Of a DNA stretch of 9,744 nucleotides, positions 1 through 5,217 are shown in pieces. This DNA comes from CAIPVR01 sp049316905 (GTDB lineage: Bacteria > Actinomycetota > Acidimicrobiia > Acidimicrobiales > Microtrichaceae): contig JBMOJH010000121.1 of assembly GCA_049316905.1 (NCBI GenBank), positions 1 through 9,744 on the forward strand. Reading direction: 5' to 3'. The first letter of the stretch is position 1. Each line of letters starts with the position of its first letter. The translations under genes were made by a program, and so were the position numbers. Below the pieces are notes generated by a model. It did not search any database, was not told where the DNA came from, and worked only from the letters and a program-made list of their open reading frames with translations.

Positions 1-321
1 TCAGCTGAAGGACTGGCCGCAGCCGCAGGTGCGCTGCGCGTTCGGGTTCGTGATGGCGAAGCCCGACTGGTCGAGACCGTCCTTGTAGTCGAGCGTGGCG
101 CCGGTCAGGAGCTGGGCGCTCGACGGGTCGACCACCACGCGCACGTCGCCGTAGGCCTGGGTCAGGTCGTCGTCGGCCACGTCGGTGTCGAAGAACATCT
201 CGTAGGCGAACCCGGAGCACCCGCCCGGACGGACGGCGACCCGCAGGGCGAGCTGCTCGTCGCCCTCGGCCTCGATGAGGGACTTCACCTTGGTCGCTGC
301 GCTGTCGGTCAGGGTGATCAC
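1..321 (-). CDS. A-type iron-sulfur cluster carrier (IscA/ErpA/SufA family)
   Basis: Encodes a 106-residue HesB/IscA-like protein. Members receive a nascent Fe-S cluster on a scaffold and pass it to apo-proteins in the cytoplasm. The three family cysteines are visible: one in the GGCSG loop (about residue 35) and the C-terminal pair in TCGCGQSF (about residues 99 and 101). The length is normal for the family (105-120). I choose the GTG at 321 because it gives the usual MITLTDSAA beginning and has GGAGG at 330-334 eight bases ahead; an in-frame GTG at 345 would add eight residues but has a poorer context. The gene ends exactly at the window edge with TGA, so it is complete. It lies downstream of a SufR-like regulator on the same strand, across an 84-base gap that carries its own promoter candidate. 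Whether it is ErpA, SufA or IscA by function cannot be decided here; family assignment is secure. Confidence 0.93.
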   Translation of the reverse strand: MITLTDSAATKVKSLIEAEGDEQLALRVAVRPGGCSGFAYEMFFDTDVADDDLTQAYGDVRVVVDPSSAQLLTGATLDYKDGLDQSGFAITNPNAQRTCGCGQSFS

Positions 322-372
322 GCTCGTTACCTCCACGTTCGGCACAGGTCGGGCGCCGGGTCGGACCTCCGG

Positions 373-378
373 ATTGTA
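373..378 (-). promoter_or_regulatory. -10 element of the A-type carrier gene
   Basis: On the minus strand this reads TACAAT, one mismatch from the TATAAT consensus. A weak -35 candidate, TTCATT, lies 17 bases upstream (396-401). Transcription would start near 366, giving a leader of about 45 bases that includes the GGAGG ribosome site at 330-334. A GGTCGG/CCGACC inverted repeat (359-364 and 383-388) brackets the element and might bind a regulator, but such short GC-rich repeats can occur by chance here. Confidence 0.5.
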
Positions 379-429
379 CCGGCCGACCTCGGGAAAATGA
401 AGGCGGGATCGGGTGGCGGCCCGCGGAGC

Positions 430-1107
430 TCAGCCGGGCGGGGCGGCGGCCACCAGGTCCACCCGGCAGGGCGAGCGGTGCGACAGGTCGTGGAAGTCCA
501 CCGCCTCGGCGCCCCCGACCTCGTCGACGAAGCCCTCCACGATGCCCCGGTGCAGCGAGCAGACGAGCTGCGGCTGGGACTCGGCGAGCTCGGCGAACGG
601 GCAGTGGCCGAAGCCCACCGTGGTGTCGCCGTCCTCGACGACCACGGCCGGGTCGAAGCCGAGCTGGTCCAGCAGGTCGACGGTCGCGGCCACACAGGTG
701 GCGGGGGTCGCGTCGGAGCGGTGCGCGAGGCGTCGGCCCTGGGACCGGCCGGCCTCCACCGCGGGCTCGCTCGGCAGGCCGGCGTCCGCGGCGAGGTCGA
801 GGAGCATGCGCGACAGCATCGGGAACACCGGGGGCTCCAGGCCGAGGGACGGGGCCTCCGCGCTCAGGGAGTACAGGTGCACCGGCCGCCCCGGACCACC
901 GGAGCTCGACGGCCGGACCTCGAGGAGGCCGACGTCGCGCATCCGCTCCAGGTGCGGGCGGACCGTGTTGGGGTGCAGGCCCAGCGACTCGGCCACCTCG
1001 GCCGTGCTCAGCGGGCGGGGCGAGCGGGCCAGCTCCAGGTAGATCGCGTAGCGGGTGTTGTCGCCCAGCGTCTTCAAGAGGTCGAGGCGCGTGGCCGGTG
1101 GCTCCAC
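430..1107 (-). CDS. SufR-like winged-helix transcriptional regulator with Fe-S-type cysteines
   Basis: A 225-residue ArsR/DeoR-like DNA-binding protein. Residues about 8-64 form a winged helix-turn-helix, with the recognition helix around GLHPNTVRPHLERM, followed by a wing with GGPGRP (70-75). The C-terminal half has cysteines at 138, 169, 183 and 214; the motif HCPFAELAESQPQLVC (168-183) followed by C214 gives C-X13-C-X30-C. Known SufR proteins, repressors of Fe-S assembly genes, bind a [4Fe-4S] cluster through cysteines with closely similar spacing. Neighbours support such a role: an A-type carrier follows on the same strand and mrp is divergent. The GTG at 1107 is chosen because a TACCCT -10 box lies six bases before it, so the message would be leaderless; a GTG at 1140 would add 11 residues. 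The same fold and CPF..LA..VC motif also occur in regulators not tied to Fe-S genes, so the family call is firm and the SufR role is inference. Confidence 0.8.
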   Translation of the reverse strand: MEPPATRLDLLKTLGDNTRYAIYLELARSPRPLSTAEVAESLGLHPNTVRPHLERMRDVGLLEVRPSSSGGPGRPVHLYSLSAEAPSLGLEPPVFPMLSRMLLDLAADAGLPSEPAVEAGRSQGRRLAHRSDATPATCVAATVDLLDQLGFDPAVVVEDGDTTVGFGHCPFAELAESQPQLVCSLHRGIVEGFVDEVGGAEAVDFHDLSHRSPCRVDLVAAAPPG

Positions 1108-1113
1108 GGGGTC

Positions 1114-1119
1114 AGGGTA
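1114..1119 (-). promoter_or_regulatory. -10 element for the SufR-like regulator, leaderless layout
   Basis: The minus strand reads TACCCT (TAnnnT), then GACCCC, then the GTG start at 1107. A start site about seven bases past the hexamer falls on the GTG, so the message would have no leader. No purine-rich ribosome site precedes the GTG. No good -35 hexamer is visible. Confidence 0.45.
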
Positions 1120-1124
1120 CTGCC

Positions 1125-1148
1125 CCGACCCGGATAACACGGGGTCGG
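1125..1148. promoter_or_regulatory. Inverted repeat between divergent promoters, candidate operator
   Basis: Perfect 7-base arms CCGACCC (1125-1131) and GGGTCGG (1142-1148) separated by 10 bases. It sits between the outward-facing -10 boxes at 1114-1119 and 1153-1158, where a bound dimer would occlude both -35 regions. It is separate from a direct repeat, CACGGGGTC, at 1105-1113 and 1138-1146. A site for the adjacent SufR-like protein is a reasonable guess; its sequence does not resemble SufR sites I recall from other actinobacteria. Confidence 0.4.
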
Positions 1149-1152
1149 CCGG

Positions 1153-1158
1153 TAAAAT
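1153..1158 (+). promoter_or_regulatory. -10 element of mrp, leaderless layout
   Basis: TAAAAT is followed by exactly six bases (GGCCCC) and then the GTG start of mrp at 1165, so the expected start site coincides with the G of the start codon. There is no Shine-Dalgarno sequence ahead of the GTG. The -35 region (about 1129-1135, CCCGGAT) is poor, which fits a regulated or activator-dependent promoter. Confidence 0.55.
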
Positions 1159-1164
1159 GGCCCC

Positions 1165-2340
1165 GTGACCGCCCCGCTCCCCACCCCCGACGACGTCATG
1201 GCGCTGCTCCGCGGCGTCGTGGACCCCGAACTGGGCTCCGACATCGTCGAGCTGGGCATGGCCCGTGGGGCCACGGTGGAGCCGGAGGGACTGGTGCGGG
1301 TGTCGATCGCCCTCACCACCGCCGGGTGCCCGCTGCGTGCCCAGATCCAGAACGACGTGCGGGCCCGGCTGCTGTCGCTCCCCGGCGTGGAGCGCGTGAA
1401 GATCGACTGGGGCGAGCTCAGCCCGGAGGAGAAGACCGCCGCGATGGACCGGGCCCGGCGCAACATCGCCGAGCGCCCGGAGACCACCGCCGTGCCCCCC
1501 ACCACGAAGGTGCTGATGGTGGCGTCGGGCAAGGGCGGGGTGGGCAAGTCGTCGGTGACGGTGAACCTGGCCGCGGCCATCGCCGCGGAGGGCCACACCG
1601 TGGGCGTGATGGACGCGGACATCTGGGGCTTCTCGGTCCCGCGGATGCTCGGCGTGGAGGGCCGGCTCGAGGGCGACGAGACCTCCGGGCGCATCCTCCC
1701 CAAGGAGGTGCCCGTGGGCCGCGGCACGATCCGCGTCGTGTCGATGGGCTTCCTCGTGGAGGAGGAGGGCTCGGCGCTCATGTGGCGGGGCCTCGTGCTG
1801 AACCGCGCGGTGCAGCACTTCCTCGAGGACGTCGACTGGGGCCGCGACCTCGACTACCTGCTGATCGACATGCCGCCCGGCACCGGCGACGTGCAGATGG
1901 GCCTCGCCAAGCTGCTGCCGCGCGCCGAGATGCTCGTGGTCACCACGCCGGCGCTCGCCGCCCAGAAGGTGGCGGTGCGGGTGGTGGACATGGGACGCAA
2001 GAACTACCTGCGGATCGTCGGCGTGATCGAGAACATGTCCTCCTTCGTGGACGACACCGGTCGCGAGCACCGCATCTTCGGCCGGGGCGGTGGCGACCAG
2101 CTCGCCGCGGAGGCCGGGGTCCCACTGCTGGGTCGCGTGCCGATCGAGGCCGCCGTGTCCGAGGGCGGCGACTCGGGCCGCCCGATCGCGCTGGGTGAGG
2201 GCCCGGCGGCCGAGGCGTTCCGGACGATCGCCCGCCACCTCATCGATGAGGTCGTGCCGCCCGCGGACCTGGCCGGGTGCTCCGCCCGGCTCATGTCGGC
2301 GGTCGAGGACGCGCTGGCCGCCGCGGACCAGCCCTCCTGA
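1165..2340 (+). CDS. mrp: Mrp/ApbC-family Fe-S carrier ATPase with N-terminal MIP18 domain
   Basis: A 391-residue cytoplasmic P-loop ATPase of the Mrp/Nbp35 family, which bind and transfer Fe-S clusters. Residues about 8-85 are a MIP18/DUF59 domain with the conserved DPELGSDIVELG and TTAGC (Cys55). Residues about 114-365 are the deviant-Walker ATPase: Walker A SGKGGVGKSS (121-130), a DAD motif at 150-152, and Walker B-like LLIDMPPGTGD (232-242). Many family members have a CXXC after VIENMS that ligates the cluster; here that stretch reads VIENMSSFVDDTG (287-299) with no cysteine. As I recall, mycobacterial Mrp also lacks it, so this may be lineage-typical. The only cysteines are Cys55 and Cys372. 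The gene is divergent from the SufR-like regulator and near the A-type carrier, supporting an Fe-S role. The start rests on the TAAAAT box six bases upstream and on the good N-terminal alignment. Confidence 0.95.
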   Translation: MTAPLPTPDDVMALLRGVVDPELGSDIVELGMARGATVEPEGLVRVSIALTTAGCPLRAQIQNDVRARLLSLPGVERVKIDWGELSPEEKTAAMDRARRNIAERPETTAVPPTTKVLMVASGKGGVGKSSVTVNLAAAIAAEGHTVGVMDADIWGFSVPRMLGVEGRLEGDETSGRILPKEVPVGRGTIRVVSMGFLVEEEGSALMWRGLVLNRAVQHFLEDVDWGRDLDYLLIDMPPGTGDVQMGLAKLLPRAEMLVVTTPALAAQKVAVRVVDMGRKNYLRIVGVIENMSSFVDDTGREHRIFGRGGGDQLAAEAGVPLLGRVPIEAAVSEGGDSGRPIALGEGPAAEAFRTIARHLIDEVVPPADLAGCSARLMSAVEDALAAADQPS

Positions 2341-2358
2341 CGGAGCCTCAGTCCGTCA
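2338..2358. terminator. Bidirectional hairpin overlapping two convergent stop codons
   Basis: TGACGGA (2338-2344) and TCCGTCA (2352-2358) form a perfect 7-base stem with the 7-base loop GCCTCAG. The TGA of mrp opens the left arm, and the stop codon of the converging Nudix gene lies across the loop (2348-2350). No T-run follows on either strand, so if it ends transcription it is not a textbook intrinsic terminator. Confidence 0.6.
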
Positions 2359-3211
2359 CAGGTCGGGCGGTGGACGCGTCGTACCGGCCACCGGTGTGCT
2401 CGGGGTCGCCGGGCAGGACGATGCGCACCCCGTCGGGGGACTCGGTGATCGTCGGCAGCACGGGCTCCACGCGGGCGAGGGAGGCCGAGTGCGCCAGCAC
2501 CTCACCGGCGGTCGCGAACCGGTCCAGTGCGACGAGCGACCGGACGGTCGGGAAGATGAGCGTGATCTCACCCGCCTCCTGGCGGGCGAGGGCCGCGGCC
2601 GGCGTGGACCAGTGGGTCCCGATCAGCTCGCGGTCGTCATGGGTGACCTCCTGGTCCCCGGGTGCCGCGGCCACGAAGAAACGGGTGTCGTAGCGACGGG
2701 GCGCCCCCAGCGGGGTGATCCAGCGGGAGAAGTAGTGGATGTCGCCCGCAGCCACGTACAGGTCCTCCTCCTCGAGCACCTCGGCCAGCGTGCGCTCGCC
2801 CGTGTCCACGGCCCGGCGGTGCTCCCGGCAGCGAGCGGCGAGCGCCTCGTCCGCGAGGTCCACCGGGTCTCCCGACGCCGTGCGGGCGAGCAGCACGCCG
2901 GCCTCCTCGAACGACTCGCGCACCACCGCCACCCAGTAGGAGAGGCCGTCGGCCGGCAGGTCCAGGAGCCGGGACGCCTCGGCATCGCCGCGCCCGGCGC
3001 AGCGCGCGTAGGCGGCGGGGAACGCGTCGGCCTCGTCGAGACCCCCGCCCGGGAACACCATCGCACCACCGACGAAGTCGGAGTCGAGGTTGCGCTGCAT
3101 CAGGCAGACCTCGAGGCCGTCATCGCCATCGCGCACGAGCATCACGGTGGCGGCGTCGCGCACCGGCACCGACGACGGATCGGGGTGGTCGTGGCGGAAG
3201 GTGCCGCTCAC
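2348..3211 (-). CDS. Nudix hydrolase, NUDT19/RP2p-like with split Nudix box
   Basis: A 287-residue Nudix hydrolase, which cleaves nucleoside diphosphates linked to another group; NUDT19-type relatives hydrolyse CoA and acyl-CoA. The N-terminal part has GGAMVFPGGGLDEAD (48-62). The rest of the Nudix box, RESFEEAG (98-105, metal-binding glutamates 102 and 103), comes about 35 residues later rather than immediately. That insertion is the hallmark of NUDT19/RP2p proteins. Other family features are YFSRWITP (160-167), RRYDTRFFVAAAP (172-184) and E195 before the W201-S-T-P segment. Substrate cannot be read from sequence. The GTG start at 3211 overlaps the TGA of the upstream FxsA gene (GTGA), so translation is probably coupled; GGCGGA in the end of that gene could serve as its ribosome site. 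No signal peptide or membrane segment is seen. Confidence 0.88.
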   Translation of the reverse strand: MSGTFRHDHPDPSSVPVRDAATVMLVRDGDDGLEVCLMQRNLDSDFVGGAMVFPGGGLDEADAFPAAYARCAGRGDAEASRLLDLPADGLSYWVAVVRESFEEAGVLLARTASGDPVDLADEALAARCREHRRAVDTGERTLAEVLEEEDLYVAAGDIHYFSRWITPLGAPRRYDTRFFVAAAPGDQEVTHDDRELIGTHWSTPAAALARQEAGEITLIFPTVRSLVALDRFATAGEVLAHSASLARVEPVLPTITESPDGVRIVLPGDPEHTGGRYDASTARPVTD

Positions 3212-3789
3212 GCGGCCGGGTCCGCCGGCGGATCGAGCTCGGGGCGGCGGTCCACCTCGACGTCGACCACCTCGGCCTCCACGAACCCGCCGTCGGCGGG
3301 CGTGACGGAGGTGGACTCCACGTCGACCACCGTGCCGCCGATGACGGTGCCCCACGGGCTGCGGGTACCGCGGGAGGTGGTGGTCGGCCCCGTGAAGGTG
3401 CCGACGTACACCGAGTTCATGACCCCGGCGCGCGCCGCTCGCCGCTCGAGGCGTCGCAGCAGACGGGGCCGCACCAGCGCCCGCACGGGCGGGAGCAGCA
3501 GGAGCAGGCCGGCCACGCCGGTCACGAAGCCCGGCACCACCATGAGGCAGCCGCCGAGCAGCACCAGGAGCCCGTCGAGCAACGACCGGGTGGGCATCCG
3601 GCCGGCGGCGAGCTCGACGTTGACCCGGCGCCACACCGCGAGACCCTGCGACCGGACGAGCACCAGGCCGAGCAGGCTCACGCCGAGGAGCGCCACGAAG
3701 GTCCAGAACACCCCGATCCACGACGCCACGAGGACGATCGACCACACCTCGAGCAGCCCCACGAGGAAGAAGGTGAGGAGTGCGGCCAC
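3208..3789 (-). CDS. fxsA: FxsA-family membrane protein
   Basis: A 193-residue integral membrane protein. Escherichia coli FxsA was named because its overexpression relieves exclusion of phage T7 by the F plasmid; its normal biochemical role is unknown. Hydrophobic stretches at about 4-23, 25-46 and 72-100 make three to four membrane helices. The family signature is the VPGFVTGVAGLLLLLPPVR segment (84-102), followed by a basic stretch rich in R (107-120) expected in the cytoplasm. The C-terminal tail (about 125-193) is hydrophilic and acidic, with repeated VVDVE-type segments, and is longer than in E. coli FxsA. Start GTG at 3789 follows a TAGCCT box by six bases, so the transcript appears leaderless. 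It is the first gene of a two-gene operon with the Nudix hydrolase; the functional link between the two is not evident. Confidence 0.9.
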   Translation of the reverse strand: MAALLTFFLVGLLEVWSIVLVASWIGVFWTFVALLGVSLLGLVLVRSQGLAVWRRVNVELAAGRMPTRSLLDGLLVLLGGCLMVVPGFVTGVAGLLLLLPPVRALVRPRLLRRLERRAARAGVMNSVYVGTFTGPTTTSRGTRSPWGTVIGGTVVDVESTSVTPADGGFVEAEVVDVEVDRRPELDPPADPAA

Positions 3790-3795
3790 ACGGGG

Positions 3796-3825
3796 AGGCT
3801 AGGTCGGGGGGGCCCACCCCGTCAC
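3796..3825 (-). promoter_or_regulatory. Promoter of the fxsA-Nudix operon, leaderless layout
   Basis: On the minus strand a -35-like GTGACG (3820-3825) and a -10 TAGCCT (3796-3801) are separated by 18 bases. Six bases (CCCCGT) then precede the GTG start at 3789, so transcription would begin at the start codon. No Shine-Dalgarno sequence is present. Confidence 0.5.
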
Positions 3826-3855
3826 CGGCGCGACATGGCCGGGGGACCACCTCCG

Positions 3856-3861
3856 TAAGCT
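3856..3861 (+). promoter_or_regulatory. -10 element of the selA-selB operon
   Basis: TAAGCT lies eight bases before the chosen GTG start of selA at 3870. The expected start site would fall within one or two bases of the GTG, giving a leaderless or nearly leaderless message. The upstream -35 region is weak. The 80-base divergent spacer (3790-3869) also serves fxsA on the other strand. Confidence 0.42.
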
Positions 3862-3869
3862 CGCTCTCA

Positions 3870-5216
3870 GTGACCTCCACCGAGACGCCGGACGGCGCGA
3901 CCGGCCGTCCCCGGCCACCGTCGGTCGACCGTCTGGCGCGCGACCTCGCCGCGCGCCCCGACGCCGACGGGCTCCCCGCTCCGCTCCTGGTCGACGTGGC
4001 CCGGCGGGTCGTCGACCAGCTCCGCGGGCACCCCGGGCCGGACGCGGACCTCGACGAGCTGGCCGGCCGCGAGCTGCGCGCCGCGGCGGACCGGCTCCTG
4101 CAGCCCGTGGTGAACGCCACCGGCGTGCTGCTGCACACCAATCTCGGGCGGGCGCCGCTCGAGGTCCGCACCTCCGCGGCGGCGACCAACCTGGAGCTGG
4201 ACCTCGCCACGGGCGAACGCGGCTCGCGCACCGAGCGCGCCGGCGCGCTGCTCGCCCGGGCCTGCGGGGCCGAGGCCGCGCTCGTGGTCAACAACGGCGC
4301 CGCAGCGGTGCTGTTGGTGCTGGCCGCCCTGGCCCACGGCCGCGGCGTCGTGGTGTCGAGGGGCGAGCTCGTCGAGATCGGCGGCGGGTTCCGGGTCCCG
4401 GAGGTCATGGAGCAGTCGGGCGCCCGGCTGGTGGAGGTCGGCACCACCAACCGCACGCGGGCCGACGACGTCCGCCGGGCGGTGGCCGACCCGCGCCACG
4501 ACGTGGCCCTGGTCATGCAGGTCCACCGGTCGAACTACCGCATCGTCGGCTTCACCGAGTCGGTGGAGGTCGCGGAGCTGACCGGCCTCGGCGTTCCGGT
4601 CGCGGTCGACCTCGGATCCGGCCTGCTCGACGCGGCGTGCCCCTGGCTGTCGGACGGTCCTCCGGAGTGGCTGGCCGGGGAGCCCGCGGCGCGGCAGACA
4701 CTCGCCGCCGGGGCGGACCTGGTCGTCTTCTCCGGCGACAAGCTCCTCGGCGGACCGCAGGCCGGGATCATCGCCGGGTCCGCCGACCTCGTCGCCCGCT
4801 GCGCCCGGCACCCGCTGGCCCGCGCCCTCCGGCCGGGGGGGCTGGTGCTCGCCGCGCTGCAGGACGTGGCCCTGTCCTACCTCCGGCGCGACGCCCACCG
4901 GTTGCCGTTCTGGGCGATGGCCACCGTGCCGCTCGCCGAGCTCCGGGAGCGGGCGGCCGCGATCGCCGCCGCGGCCGGACCGGGGGTGGAGGTGGTCGAT
5001 GTGGCGTCGGTGCCCGGCGGCGGCACCCTGCCCGGCGTGGAGATCCCCTCCGCGGGGGTGGCGGTCGACGGCGACGTGCGGGCCGCACTCCGCGCGGCCC
5101 GCCCGCCGGTGGTGGCGCGGGTGGCGGAGGACCGCACCGTGTTGGACCTCCGCACGGTCGATCCGGTCGACGACCACCACGTGATCGCCGCGCTGCGGGC
5201 CGCCACCGGGGGCTGA
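3870..5216 (+). CDS. selA: L-seryl-tRNA(Sec) selenium transferase SelA
   Basis: A 448-residue PLP enzyme that converts seryl-tRNA(Sec) to selenocysteinyl-tRNA(Sec) using selenophosphate. The length matches bacterial SelA (about 450-470). Visible features: an N-terminal helical region (18-75) expected to contact tRNA-Sec; VNATGVLLHTNLGRAPL (81-97); ELDLATGERGSR (109-120); the VVNNGAAAVLL segment (139-149); MQVHRSNYRIVGF (216-228); VDLGSG (246-251); and the PLP lysine Lys291 in VFSGDKLLGGPQAG (286-299). After the catalytic region, RPGGLVLAAL (321-330) stands where E. coli SelA has a VDKMTLAAL segment; the DK pair is replaced by GG. The start at GTG 3870 is preferred because of the TAAGCT box just upstream; the frame is open further upstream but the added residues look non-conserved. 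One base separates the stop from the selB start, so the two are co-translated from one message. Confidence 0.95.
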   Translation: MTSTETPDGATGRPRPPSVDRLARDLAARPDADGLPAPLLVDVARRVVDQLRGHPGPDADLDELAGRELRAAADRLLQPVVNATGVLLHTNLGRAPLEVRTSAAATNLELDLATGERGSRTERAGALLARACGAEAALVVNNGAAAVLLVLAALAHGRGVVVSRGELVEIGGGFRVPEVMEQSGARLVEVGTTNRTRADDVRRAVADPRHDVALVMQVHRSNYRIVGFTESVEVAELTGLGVPVAVDLGSGLLDAACPWLSDGPPEWLAGEPAARQTLAAGADLVVFSGDKLLGGPQAGIIAGSADLVARCARHPLARALRPGGLVLAALQDVALSYLRRDAHRLPFWAMATVPLAELRERAAAIAAAAGPGVEVVDVASVPGGGTLPGVEIPSAGVAVDGDVRAALRAARPPVVARVAEDRTVLDLRTVDPVDDHHVIAALRAATGG

Positions 5217-5217
5217 G

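Noticed and set aside
322..345. Upstream GTG start at 345 for the A-type carrier
   Set aside because: It adds eight residues not typical of the family, and the GGAGG at 330-334 would then lie within the coding sequence instead of ahead of the start.
1108..2238. N-terminal extension of the regulator across mrp on the opposite strand
   Set aside because: The frame stays open, but the residues are His/Arg-rich antisense of mrp; the conserved winged helix starts just after the GTG at 1107.
3790..3869. tRNA-Sec (selC) beside selA
   Set aside because: The 80-base spacer is too short for a tRNA-Sec gene of about 90-100 bases and contains no T-loop-like sequence; no other gap could hold one except 7255-7377, which shows promoter and repeat features instead.
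3212..4516. Very long open frame on the minus strand continuing from the Nudix gene back through fxsA and into selA
   Set aside because: It is an open frame caused by high GC content. The residues are low-complexity Arg/Ser/Pro-rich and only the 2348-3211 part resembles a protein family.
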